Shown piece after piece: positions 10,888 through 18,326 of a stretch of 64,000 nt of DNA. How positions within the stretch are numbered: position 1 is the stretch's first letter; every line of letters begins with the position of its first letter. The notes under the pieces were generated by a model, which was given only the letters and a program-made list of their open reading frames with translations, had not been told where the DNA came from and searched no databases. The stretch is from Pseudomonadales bacterium. GTDB lineage: Bacteria > Pseudomonadota > Gammaproteobacteria > Pseudomonadales > Azotimanducaceae. The stretch spans positions 744,001-808,000 of the forward strand of contig JANQPF010000009.1 of NCBI GenBank assembly GCA_028285415.1, in the 5' to 3' direction. The position numbers were made by a program, and so were the translations under genes.

Positions 10888-11733
10888 TTATCTTTCCGGA
10901 GAGGACTCGGCAGCCTGCTCCTCACGGCGGAAGAGATGCGCACCGCAGCGCCAGCAATAGGTGGCTTCCCTGGAGTGCCCCTCGGCCGAGCACATCGGAC
11001 ATGTGCGCGTGTTGGCACGTCGGCGGTTCGCTTCGTTGAGCTCCATGGTCACGATGCCGGTCGGCACCGCAATGATGCCGTAGCCCATGATCATGATCAC
11101 CGTCGCGAGCGCCTTTCCAAACGTTGTCGACGGCGTGATGTCCCCATAGCCGACGGTTGTCATGGTGGTGACCGCCCAATAGATGCTTTCCGGAATGCTG
11201 CCGAACTGATCGTTCGCGCCACCTTCGATGAGGTACATGAACGATCCGAAGATGACCACAAGCGCAAGAACCGAGCTGATGAAGACCGTAATCTTGCGGC
11301 GGCTCGCCACCAGAGCCTGGGTGATGAGTTCAGCCTCACCAACGTAGCGCACCATGCGCAGCACACGAAAGATCCGCAGCACTCTGAGCACACGGATGAC
11401 AAGCAGATACTGCGTGCCGGCAAACCACAGGCTGATGTAGGTTGGGACGATGCAGATGAGATCGATGATGCCGTAGAAGCTGCGGGCATAAAGCCAGGTA
11501 TTCTGGATGCACCACAGTCGCAACCCATACTCGATCGTAAAGATGATCGTGAAGAGCCACTCGACCGCGTAGAGCCAATCGCCATACCCATCATGAATCC
11601 AGTCGACCGAATCGAGCATCACCGCCAGGACGCTGATCAGGATGAAGACGATGAGCGCTACATCAAAAGCTTTCCCGGCCGGGGTGTTCGCCTCAAAGAT
11701 GACAATACGCGCGGCGTCTTTACTGAATGCCAT
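10888..11733 (-). CDS. Voltage-gated potassium channel with C-terminal zinc ribbon
   Basis: About 281 residues from ATG 11733; a GTG at 11748 is possible but lies inside a hairpin. Six transmembrane helices can be read. S4 is a textbook voltage sensor, RVLRVLRIFRVLRMVRYV, with arginine every third residue. The pore helix and filter follow: YWAVTTMTTVGYGDITPST, with the potassium filter TVGYGD. After S6 the last 50 residues leave the membrane and carry RTCPMCSA and, about 15 residues later, YCWRCGAHLF, a four-cysteine zinc ribbon. Bacterial Kv-type channels usually lack this tail. The protein is predicted to conduct K+ across the inner membrane. It lies downstream of hsp20 on the same strand. 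Confidence 0.9.
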   Translation of the reverse strand: MAFSKDAARIVIFEANTPAGKAFDVALIVFILISVLAVMLDSVDWIHDGYGDWLYAVEWLFTIIFTIEYGLRLWCIQNTWLYARSFYGIIDLICIVPTYISLWFAGTQYLLVIRVLRVLRIFRVLRMVRYVGEAELITQALVASRRKITVFISSVLALVVIFGSFMYLIEGGANDQFGSIPESIYWAVTTMTTVGYGDITPSTTFGKALATVIMIMGYGIIAVPTGIVTMELNEANRRRANTRTCPMCSAEGHSREATYCWRCGAHLFRREEQAAESSPER

Positions 11734-11740
11734 AAAGCAG

Positions 11741-11766
11741 CGACGCACCCGGTCTAGGGTGCGTCG
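11741..11766 (-). terminator. Perfect 10-bp hairpin between hsp20 and the ion-channel gene
   Basis: CGACGCACCC (11741-11750) pairs perfectly with GGGTGCGTCG (11757-11766) around a 6-base loop. A second smaller hairpin, CGCGTA/TACGCG, sits at 11783-11798. On the minus strand these follow the hsp20 stop and immediately precede the channel ATG. They may terminate or attenuate hsp20 transcripts, or mask the channel's ribosome-binding region, which lacks a recognisable Shine-Dalgarno sequence. Confidence 0.5.
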
Positions 11767-11802
11767 TCGAGTTGTTATCCCACGCGTAAGTGTACGCGGT
11801 TG

Positions 11803-12222
11803 TTAAGACACCTTCACCTCGATGGTGCGGGGCGTCTTCGCCGGCGCCTTGCCTATACGCAGGTACAAAACACCGTCGCGGCTCGAAGCTGACACCGCTT
11901 CGGGATCGGCGTCCTCCGGCAGCTGAAAGTTGCGCACGAATCGTCCGAAGCGACGCTCTGTTCGATGCACCTTACCCGCGTCCTCTTCCTTGTGACTCTT
12001 TCTTTCTCCAGAAACCGTCAGCACGCCGTCCTGCACACTGACCGACAAATCTTCAGACGCAACGGCAGGCACCTCGACGTCAATCTGATAGTCGTGGTCG
12101 GTTTCGCGTATGTCTACCAGCGGCAGCCAGTCGGCGCGCCGGATCGGCGCCGTTACAGGGCGCTCAAAGCCTTCGAAAAAATTGTCGAATTCCCTGAAGG
12201 GGCTCCAACGAACAACGTTCAT
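11803..12222 (-). CDS. Hsp20 / alpha-crystallin family small heat-shock protein
   Basis: 139 residues from ATG 12222, chosen because GGAG lies six bases upstream; a TTG 21 bp earlier is less likely. The N-terminus MNVVRWSPFREFDNFFEGF is typical of bacterial class A sHsps. The alpha-crystallin beta-sandwich runs from about residue 35 to 125 (PLVDIRETDHDYQIDVEVP, VQDGVLTVSGERK). The conserved AxxxxGVL-type motif appears as SASSRDGVLYLRI, and the tail has the inter-dimer TIEVKVS element. It is an ATP-independent holdase that binds unfolding proteins. It is divergent from the PNPOx-family gene at 12391 and is followed by the ion-channel gene. Confidence 0.93.
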   Translation of the reverse strand: MNVVRWSPFREFDNFFEGFERPVTAPIRRADWLPLVDIRETDHDYQIDVEVPAVASEDLSVSVQDGVLTVSGERKSHKEEDAGKVHRTERRFGRFVRNFQLPEDADPEAVSASSRDGVLYLRIGKAPAKTPRTIEVKVS

Positions 12223-12308
12223 AGTATTCTCCGTCTTCTCCAATTCAATTTGCGCGGAACTTCCGCGCCACGCATCATTGATGGCGGCACTTCGGCCGAT
12301 TCAAAGGC

Positions 12309-12335
12309 CTTGAAAAAAACTTCTTTGCCCCAAGA
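12309..12335 (+). promoter_or_regulatory. Candidate heat-shock (sigma-32-like) promoter for the PNPOx-family gene
   Basis: CTTGAA (12309-12314), a 13-bp spacer and CCCCAAGA (12328-12335) resemble the -35 and -10 elements of RpoH promoters (CTTGAA and CCCCATnT). It reads away from hsp20 towards the gene at 12391. The match is partial at -10, so this is a suggestion only. Confidence 0.35.
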
Positions 12336-12353
12336 GCAGCAGTTTCCGGAACG

Positions 12354-12373
12354 CTTGTATAACACTTGTATAA
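12354..12373. repeat. Tandem CTTGTATAA repeat in the hsp20 / PNPOx divergent region
   Basis: CTTGTATAA occurs at 12354-12362 and again at 12365-12373, 11 bp apart, one helical turn. It lies immediately upstream of the AAGGAG ribosome site of the plus-strand gene and could be a regulator-binding pair or overlapping -10 elements. Confidence 0.5.
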
Positions 12374-12390
12374 AAAGGAGCACGTACGAC

Positions 12391-12810
12391 ATGACCAGCA
12401 TGAGTCAGACCGAAAAAGAAGAATTCCTGGCAGACCTGCACGTGGGCGTCATCGGCCTGAACGACGGCGACCGCGGCCCGCTGACGGTACCCATCTGGTA
12501 CGACTACACGCCGGGTGGCGAGCTGTGGGTCATCACCGGGGCCGATTCGCGCAAAGGGAAGCTCCTCAGCGAAGGCACGCGCGTGAGTCTTGCCGCGCAG
12601 ACCGAAACGGCGCCATACGTTTACGTGAGCGTCGAAGGCGTCGTGACGAGCATTGCGCCCGCGGAGGCAGAGACGCTGAAGGCCATGGCCATCCGCTATC
12701 TGGGCGAACAACAGGGCAGCGCCTACGCGGCCGGCAGTCCGCTCGAGGGACAGGTGACGGTGCGCATCCGTCCAGAGCGCTGGCTGGCCGTGGACTACAG
12801 CAAGATGTAG
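12391..12810 (+). CDS. Pyridoxamine 5'-phosphate oxidase-family (FMN/F420-binding split-barrel) protein
   Basis: 139 residues from ATG 12391 behind AAGGAG with a 10-base spacer. A second in-frame ATG nine bases later is also possible. The fold signature is clear: FLADLHVGVIGLNDGDRGPLTVPIWYDYTPGGELWVITG, then RKGKLLSEGTRVSLAAQTE and VSVEGVVTSI. This is the split beta-barrel that binds FMN, F420 or haem in general-stress and F420-dependent reductases. The substrate is not predictable. It ends 3 bp before the stop of convergent tpm. The upstream region has a heat-shock-like promoter and tandem repeats, so stress regulation is plausible. Confidence 0.85.
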   Translation: MTSMSQTEKEEFLADLHVGVIGLNDGDRGPLTVPIWYDYTPGGELWVITGADSRKGKLLSEGTRVSLAAQTETAPYVYVSVEGVVTSIAPAEAETLKAMAIRYLGEQQGSAYAAGSPLEGQVTVRIRPERWLAVDYSKM

Positions 12811-12813
12811 TCC

Positions 12814-13473
12814 CTATTCGCGCTTCTCGATGAGATAAACGCTCTCAACCGCCTGGCGCACGCCGTGCTCTGCAAAACGCGGCGGCAAATTGCTGGTGAT
12901 GATGGACTCGAGCAGATCAACCGAGCAGCGCGCGCCGAAAAGCGCCTCCACTTCGTCCGGGTGCACGGCGTGCGGCGGACCGGGCACCCGATCCTGATCG
13001 TATTCGAACGTGAGGAGCAACTGGCGGGTGCCGTCCGGAATGATACGCAGAAGGTGATCAACGTAGCGGAAGCGCATGTCCGGCGGCAGAGCAACGAGCG
13101 CACCGCGGTCAAAGAGCCCGCGGATGTCCGCGACCAGCGGCGCGGTCAGGTCAAAAAAGTCGCCGTGAAAGATCTTGACGCTGCCATCCTCGTGACAGAC
13201 GAAGCGGTCAACGACTGACTGCTCGGCACATCGACGGGCTTCGGCGAAGAACGTTTCGACCGCAATCTGCGCAAGCTCGACGCCGACCACCGGGTGGCCT
13301 GCCGCTGCAAGCCAGCGCATATCCAGGGATTTGCCGCACAGCGGCACGAAAACGGGATCATCGGGGCCGAGACCCATGCAGGGCCAGAATTCTTTGAGCA
13401 GCTGATTGTGCTCCGCCTGATGAAACGCAATCTCATTCTTCTGCCAGCGTTCCAGCCAGAATTTTGCTCGCAT
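12814..13473 (-). CDS. tpm: Thiopurine S-methyltransferase
   Basis: 219 residues, the normal length for bacterial Tpm. Signatures are the N-terminal FWLERWQKNEIAFHQAEHN, the SAM-binding segment VFVPLCGKSLDMRWLAAAGHPVVGVELAQIAVETFF, and IRGLFDRGALVALPPDMR followed by LTFEYDQDRVPGPPHAV. It transfers a methyl group from SAM to thiopurines and, in gammaproteobacteria, is linked to methylation of selenium and tellurium oxyanions. It is cytoplasmic and monocistronic, convergent with the PNPOx-family gene. Confidence 0.93.
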   Translation of the reverse strand: MRAKFWLERWQKNEIAFHQAEHNQLLKEFWPCMGLGPDDPVFVPLCGKSLDMRWLAAAGHPVVGVELAQIAVETFFAEARRCAEQSVVDRFVCHEDGSVKIFHGDFFDLTAPLVADIRGLFDRGALVALPPDMRFRYVDHLLRIIPDGTRQLLLTFEYDQDRVPGPPHAVHPDEVEALFGARCSVDLLESIITSNLPPRFAEHGVRQAVESVYLIEKRE

Positions 13474-13542
13474 ACCCTCTCCCGCAAGTCAGCGATCGCT
13501 GACCCGCTGCATCGGTGGCACGCTCACATGCTGCCGGAGCGG

Positions 13543-15279
13543 CTACTCGGCCGGGCTTTTCCCATCAGCGCGGCTTTGCGCCGGACTGACCCCAACGGCC
13601 CGACCTGCTGAACGCGGGTCCGCAGCGCCGACTATACCGTCTTTTGTCGACATTACCGAATTTGCGTCTCCGATGCCGCGACCGAGAAACGACGGCACTT
13701 CAACGAGGTTCGTGTGTCCCATCGACTGCAGCAGGCGACGGGTATCCGGCGAAAAGCCGCGCGCTTCGACGAGGATCCGATCGGGCTGCCATTGATGGTG
13801 AAAACGCGGGCTCGCCACCGCATCCGCGACGTCCATGCCATGGTCCAGCACGTTCAGAATGACCTGCAGCGTGGTGGTGATGATGGTGCTGCCCCCCGGC
13901 GATCCGGTCACCAGCAGCGGCTTGCCGTCCTGCAGTACGATCGTTGGCGTCATGGAGCTCAGCATGCGCTTGCCGGGTTCGATGGCGTTGGCGGCACGGC
14001 CGAGCAGGCCGTAAAAGTTGGGCGCGTTTTCCTTGGCGGAAAAGTCGTCCATCTCATTGTTGAGGAGAAATCCCGCTCCCGTTGTCACCATCTTGGCACC
14101 GTAAGAGAGATTGAGCGTGGTGGTGTACGCCACTGCGTTACCGTCCGCGTCCATGATGGACGCATGTGTGGTATCCGGACTTTCGAGCGGAATCTCACCG
14201 GCGCCGATGTCTTCGCTCAGGCTTGCCTTGTCAGGGTCGAAATCGGCAAAGCGCATCCGTGCATAGTCTTTACTCGTAAGCCGCGCCACCGGCACCGGGA
14301 AGAAATCCGGATCACCGAGGTATTCCGCGCGGTCCGCGTAGGCGCGCCGCTCTGCTTCGACCATGGCGTGAATGGTCGCTGCGCTGCCGAACTCGCTCGC
14401 TTTGATGTCCAGCCCTTCGAGCATGTTCAACATCTGCACCAGCAGCACCCCGCCGGACGACGGCGGCGGCATCGAAACGATGTCGTATCCCCGGTAGGTC
14501 CCGCGCACCGGCTCGCGCCAGACGGATCGATACTGCGTCAGATCCTCATGCGTGATCAGTCCACCGCCCGCCTGCATCTCGGCAACCAGCAGATCCGCGG
14601 TTCTGCCGTCGTAGAACCCCGCTCTTCCGTGCTTACGGATGCGCTTGAGCGTGGCTGCCAGATCAGGCTGACGCCAGCGCTCACCAACCGCATACGGCGC
14701 ACCGGACTTTGAGAACACCGCCATGCTCGCGGGATACTTTGCGAAGTCTTTGAGCCGCCGTTCGAACTGAGCGGCGAGATCCCGGTCGAGGACAATGCCT
14801 TTCTCAGCAAGCCGAATTGCCGGGTTGATCACGTCAGCGCGATCCATCGTGCCGTATCGTTCCAGCACTGCGAGCAGACCGTCCACGGTACCAGGCACTC
14901 CTACCGCCAGGTGGGATGCGGTAGACAGCCCCTCGACAACCTGGCGCTGCTCGTCCAGATACATGTCCCGGGTAGCCGCGAGTGGCGCCTTTTCCCGGTG
15001 GTCGTTGGTGATCACCGTACCGTCGGCAAGGTGAATGACCATGAAACCACCGCCGCCCAGATTCCCTGCGGAGGGGTAAGTCACCGCCAGCGCAAAACCG
15101 ACGGCAACGGCCGCGTCGACGGCGTTGCCGCCATCCGCCAGAATTTCCGCACCTACCTGGGATGCCCACTTCGACCGACTGGCAACCATCCCGTCGCCGC
15201 TGAATTCAGCCGCGCGCGTGGCCGCATCGAGGGGTGGGGCCAGGCACAAGATCAGCAGTCCGGCGAGCAGCGTCTTCAT
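13543..15279 (-). CDS. ggt: Gamma-glutamyltransferase (periplasmic Ntn-hydrolase)
   Basis: 578 residues with a signal peptide (residues 1-19, LLAGLLILCLAPPLDA). Like other Ggt proteins it should self-cleave into two chains. The nucleophile lies in DTTHASIMDADGNAV (Thr at about 369-370), and the substrate-binding LLNNEMDDFS and PGKRMLSSMTPTIV with GSPGGSTIITT follow. The large-chain motif NLGGGGFMVIHLADG is also present. It cleaves or transfers the gamma-glutamyl group of glutathione and related peptides in the periplasm, recovering amino acids. It is divergent from the YcaQ-type gene, with 62 bp between starts. Confidence 0.96.
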   Translation of the reverse strand: MKTLLAGLLILCLAPPLDAATRAAEFSGDGMVASRSKWASQVGAEILADGGNAVDAAVAVGFALAVTYPSAGNLGGGGFMVIHLADGTVITNDHREKAPLAATRDMYLDEQRQVVEGLSTASHLAVGVPGTVDGLLAVLERYGTMDRADVINPAIRLAEKGIVLDRDLAAQFERRLKDFAKYPASMAVFSKSGAPYAVGERWRQPDLAATLKRIRKHGRAGFYDGRTADLLVAEMQAGGGLITHEDLTQYRSVWREPVRGTYRGYDIVSMPPPSSGGVLLVQMLNMLEGLDIKASEFGSAATIHAMVEAERRAYADRAEYLGDPDFFPVPVARLTSKDYARMRFADFDPDKASLSEDIGAGEIPLESPDTTHASIMDADGNAVAYTTTLNLSYGAKMVTTGAGFLLNNEMDDFSAKENAPNFYGLLGRAANAIEPGKRMLSSMTPTIVLQDGKPLLVTGSPGGSTIITTTLQVILNVLDHGMDVADAVASPRFHHQWQPDRILVEARGFSPDTRRLLQSMGHTNLVEVPSFLGRGIGDANSVMSTKDGIVGAADPRSAGRAVGVSPAQSRADGKSPAE

Positions 15280-15341
15280 CGATTCCTCTTCATCCGATTG
15301 AGGGGGCTACGTATAGTTACGAGCGGGAGGGATTGTGACGA

Positions 15342-16583
15342 ATGGCCGGAAGCCCAGCAAGTTTGCCAACAGTGGAGATCAAAAGCGTTGACCGCGCCCG
15401 CTTGCGGCGCCTGGCGCTGGGCGCGCAGGGCCTTCTGCAGCGCGAACCGTTCGGACGTGGCATGTCCGGCGCGCGCAAAGCGATTCGACATCTGGGTTAC
15501 GTACAGATCGACACCATCTCCGTCGTGGAGCGCGCCCACCACCACGTCTTTCGCAGCCGCGTACCCAACTTCACCGCCGAGATGAGCAACCGGCTGCTCA
15601 AAGAGCGCAGCATCTTCGAGTACTGGGCCCACGCCGCCGCGTTCCTGCCGATGGAGCACTTCCGTTTTTCGCTGCCGTACAAAATCCGCTACCGGAGCGG
15701 TCAAACCCACTGGGTGCGCAGCCGCGATCGCAAGCTCATGGCAGAGCTCCTGCGCCGGATCGAGCGCGAAGGACCGCTTCGTTCGCGCGACGTCGAGCAG
15801 CCGAAGGGGTCGTCGGGCGGGTGGTGGGACTGGAAGCCTGCAAAAAAAGCCCTGGAACAGCTCTTCATGGAGGGTGAGCTGATGGTCACCGCCCGCGACG
15901 GTTTCGAAAAGACCTACGACCTCACCGAGCGGGTGTTACCGGAAGGCACCAACACGAGCTCGCCCACGCACGCGGAATTTGCCGAGCACCTCCTGGATCA
16001 GCAGCTCGCCTGCCACGGCGCCGTGACGCTCAAGGGCATCACCTATCAGCGACGCGATGCGGATCTGCGCAAGGCCGCGAAGGCGGCGGTTGAGTCGCGG
16101 CTGGCGGCGGGTGAGCTGATGCAGCTGCGCCTGGATGGCGAGACGTTTTTCACGGCTCCTGAGGTCTGGGAGGCAAAGGCACCGCGCGCGGCCCGCGCGC
16201 TGCGCATCCTGTCGCCGTTCGACAACGCGGTCATACAACGTGAGCGGCTCCTGAGCCTTTTCGACTACGACTATCAGATCGAATGTTACGTGCCCGAGGC
16301 CAAACGCCAGTACGGCTATTTCTGCCTGCCAGTTCTGTTTCAGGACCACTTCATCGGCCGGGTCGACTGCAAGGCACATCGCGCAGAAAAGCGACTGGAG
16401 CTGAAATCGCTGCACTTCTGCGAGCATCCTTTCGCGGACGGCGAGCTGATAGACGCCCTCGCGGACGCGCTGCCGGCGTTCGCGGAGTTTCAAGGCTGCG
16501 ACCGCGTCGACCTGACCGCGGTTAGTCCCACACACCTCGAGAAACCGTTACGCCGGAAGCTACAATCACAACTGGAGGTCTGA
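15342..16583 (+). CDS. Winged-helix DNA glycosylase of the YcaQ / AlkX (crosslink-repair) family
   Basis: 413 residues. The N-terminal tandem winged-helix region contains IRHLGYVQIDTISVVERAHHHVFRSRV, which carries the QxD catalytic motif (Q and D in VQID) known from YcaQ and AZL glycosylases. Further family blocks are IFEYWAHAAAFLPMEHFRF, a helix-turn-helix around RDVEQPKGSSGGWWDWKPAKKALEQLFM, and a C-terminal LSPFDNAVIQRERLLSLFDYDYQIECYVP. These enzymes unhook DNA interstrand crosslinks or excise alkylated bases. The ribosome site is GGAGGG, 10 bases upstream. The sulfurtransferase gene starts 5 bp after the stop, so the two form an operon. Confidence 0.9.
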   Translation: MAGSPASLPTVEIKSVDRARLRRLALGAQGLLQREPFGRGMSGARKAIRHLGYVQIDTISVVERAHHHVFRSRVPNFTAEMSNRLLKERSIFEYWAHAAAFLPMEHFRFSLPYKIRYRSGQTHWVRSRDRKLMAELLRRIEREGPLRSRDVEQPKGSSGGWWDWKPAKKALEQLFMEGELMVTARDGFEKTYDLTERVLPEGTNTSSPTHAEFAEHLLDQQLACHGAVTLKGITYQRRDADLRKAAKAAVESRLAAGELMQLRLDGETFFTAPEVWEAKAPRAARALRILSPFDNAVIQRERLLSLFDYDYQIECYVPEAKRQYGYFCLPVLFQDHFIGRVDCKAHRAEKRLELKSLHFCEHPFADGELIDALADALPAFAEFQGCDRVDLTAVSPTHLEKPLRRKLQSQLEV

Positions 16584-16588
16584 CTCCC

Positions 16589-17458
16589 ATGCCATACGCC
16601 AATCCACAACTACTGATCGATGCAACCACGCTGAGTGAACAGCTTGACGATCCCGGGCTGAGAATCTTCGACGCAGCGGTTTTCCTGACGCCGCAGGGAC
16701 AAGGCGGTTACGCCGTCACCAGCGGCAGGGAGAAGTACAGCGAAGGTCACATTCCGGGGGCGGGATTCGTCGATCTGACAAGTGACTGGGCCGATACATC
16801 CGGGGGGCTGAACTTCACGCTGCCGGCGATCGATCAGCTGGCAGCAGCCATCGGCAATAGCGGCATCGGCAACGCAAACCGCGTGGTGCTCTACTCGTGC
16901 GGTCACCTGATGTGGGCCACCCGGGCCTGGTGGCTGCTCCACTATGCAGGGCACGAGCACGCGGCCGTCCTGAACGGTAACCTCGGCGCCTGGCAGGCGG
17001 CAGGGTTGCCGCTCGCACAGGGTGAGGCAGCCTACCCCGTGACCACGTTCGAGCCGCGCGCGGATGCCGCGCGCTTCGCCGATACGGCCGCCGTCGAAGC
17101 CGGGATGCACGGCGAGGTCTGCACAATCAATGCGCTGACGCGGGCGCTCTATGAGGGGACTGGAGATTTCTACTACCAGCGGCGCGGTCACATTCCCGGT
17201 TCGAAGCTCATGTACTACGACGACGTGTTGCGTGACGAGTTTTTTCTGCCCACGGAGGAGCTTGGTCCCCTACTCGAAGCTCAGGGCATGTTGTCTGCGG
17301 ATCGGGTCATCACGTACTGCGGCGGCGGCATCGCCGCCACGCTCGATGCGTTTGCCTGCAAGTTGATGGGGCAGGACAACGTCGCCGTGTACGACGGCTC
17401 CCTGTCGGAGTGGGTACAGGATCCGGAGCGTCCGCTGACGACCGGCAGCGCCCCCTGA
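16589..17458 (+). CDS. sseA: Thiosulfate / 3-mercaptopyruvate sulfurtransferase, two-domain rhodanese
   Basis: 289 residues with two rhodanese repeats. The N-terminal inactive domain (about 1-150) contains YSEGHIPGAGFVDL and VVLYSCGHLMWATRAWWLLHYAGH. The C-terminal active domain ends at VITYCGGGIAAT, where Cys244 is the persulfide-forming cysteine. The CGGGIAA loop is closer to thiosulfate sulfurtransferases than to the CGSGVTA loop of classical 3-mercaptopyruvate sulfurtransferase, so the gene symbol is tentative. It follows the glycosylase gene by 5 bp. Confidence 0.88.
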   Translation: MPYANPQLLIDATTLSEQLDDPGLRIFDAAVFLTPQGQGGYAVTSGREKYSEGHIPGAGFVDLTSDWADTSGGLNFTLPAIDQLAAAIGNSGIGNANRVVLYSCGHLMWATRAWWLLHYAGHEHAAVLNGNLGAWQAAGLPLAQGEAAYPVTTFEPRADAARFADTAAVEAGMHGEVCTINALTRALYEGTGDFYYQRRGHIPGSKLMYYDDVLRDEFFLPTEELGPLLEAQGMLSADRVITYCGGGIAATLDAFACKLMGQDNVAVYDGSLSEWVQDPERPLTTGSAP

Positions 17459-17513
17459 TCGAGCGACCGGCTGGACAGCTCCCGGATCTCTACTACATTT
17501 AACTCAAACGGAT

Positions 17514-17553
17514 GTTGCGCGTGGTCATGGACGACCGATTTCATACGCGCAAC
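17514..17553. other. Nested inverted repeat (potential RNA hairpin) between sulfurtransferase and His-rich genes
   Basis: GTTGCGCGT (17514-17522) pairs perfectly with ACGCGCAAC (17545-17553). The 22-base loop holds a second small stem, GGTC/GACC. It lies 56 bp past the sulfurtransferase stop with no U-run, so it is not a classic intrinsic terminator. It could end the upstream mRNA by processing, or be a structured leader of the next gene. Confidence 0.45.
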
Positions 17554-17665
17554 GGCTCCGTCCCCGCCGCGCGTTCGTTCAGCAACCATTTAGTTTCGAT
17601 TCACTTCGGATTCAGCGCGCCAGGACTATCGTGACCTCACCCTCAATGAACCAGGAAGAGGAAAC

Positions 17666-18274
17666 ATGAAAGTCCTGACCACCCTGATGCTGTCTACGGC
17701 GCTTCTCGCGAGCGGCAGCGCTCTGGCCGATGACGATCACCGTAAGAAACACCACCGTGGCGACCGCTACGAAACCCACGAGTACAAGCGCTACCATGGC
17801 GACGATCAGCGCTACTACCGCGGAAAAGATCGTTACCATGGCAAACGCCACCACGACAAGTGGGACCGTCGCGCCGACCACCACGGCGGCAGGCTGCGTC
17901 TGGACATTCCGGTGAGCGTTCGTGGCGAAGAGAAAATTGGCTTGCGCAGGCTCGTGCGCAACCGCTACGGCATCGATACCAGGGACTATCGCCTGCGCGC
18001 CGTTGTCGTCGACAATTACAGCCACCGTCGTGCCGCGGCTCGACTGTATACGGGCGACGACTACTCACGCCTGACCTATCTGCAGCGCGGCCCCACCCGC
18101 ATCCGGGCACCGCAGGGTGATCAGCACGGACGCTGGATTCTCCACGTCGACAACGCCCGCGTCAGTAACATCCGGGTGGTGCTCGAACCGCGACGCCATG
18201 AGTACGCGCATCGCTACGAGCCGACCCGCCGAGACTGGAAGTACGACCGCTGGAGCCGGTGGATCCGCTGGTAG
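17666..18274 (+). CDS. Secreted histidine/arginine-rich protein of unknown function
   Basis: 202 residues. The signal peptide MKVLTTLMLSTALLASGSA is cleaved near ALADDD. Mature residues 1-65 are extremely rich in His, Lys, Arg, Asp and Tyr, with repeated DDDHRKKHHRGDRYETH and RYHGKRHHDKWDRRADHH clusters, which suggests a periplasmic metal-binding or disordered segment. The C-terminal 130 residues are more ordered (GLRRLVRNRYGIDTRDYRLRAVVVDN) and end in RWSRWIRW. RcnB-type nickel/cobalt proteins have a loosely similar His-rich start, but I see no firm homology. The ribosome site AGAGGAA precedes ATG 17666, and a strong terminator follows. Confidence 0.8.
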   Translation: MKVLTTLMLSTALLASGSALADDDHRKKHHRGDRYETHEYKRYHGDDQRYYRGKDRYHGKRHHDKWDRRADHHGGRLRLDIPVSVRGEEKIGLRRLVRNRYGIDTRDYRLRAVVVDNYSHRRAAARLYTGDDYSRLTYLQRGPTRIRAPQGDQHGRWILHVDNARVSNIRVVLEPRRHEYAHRYEPTRRDWKYDRWSRWIRW

Positions 18275-18296
18275 CCAAGCCGACGAACCCTGCTCA

Positions 18297-18326
18297 CCCC
18301 CGCCCATAGGCGGGGGTTTCGTTTTT
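18297..18326 (+). terminator. Rho-independent terminator after the His-rich secreted protein
   Basis: A perfect 8-bp stem CCCCCGCC/GGCGGGGG with loop CATA (18297-18316) is followed by TTTCGTTTTT. It sits 22 bp past the stop codon. The opposite strand has no T-run, so it should act on the plus strand only. Confidence 0.9.

Noticed and set aside
10822-11757. A 311-codon plus-strand frame opposite the potassium channel
   Set aside because: The opposite strand encodes a channel with S4 and pore motifs; this frame has His/Asp-rich shadow composition.
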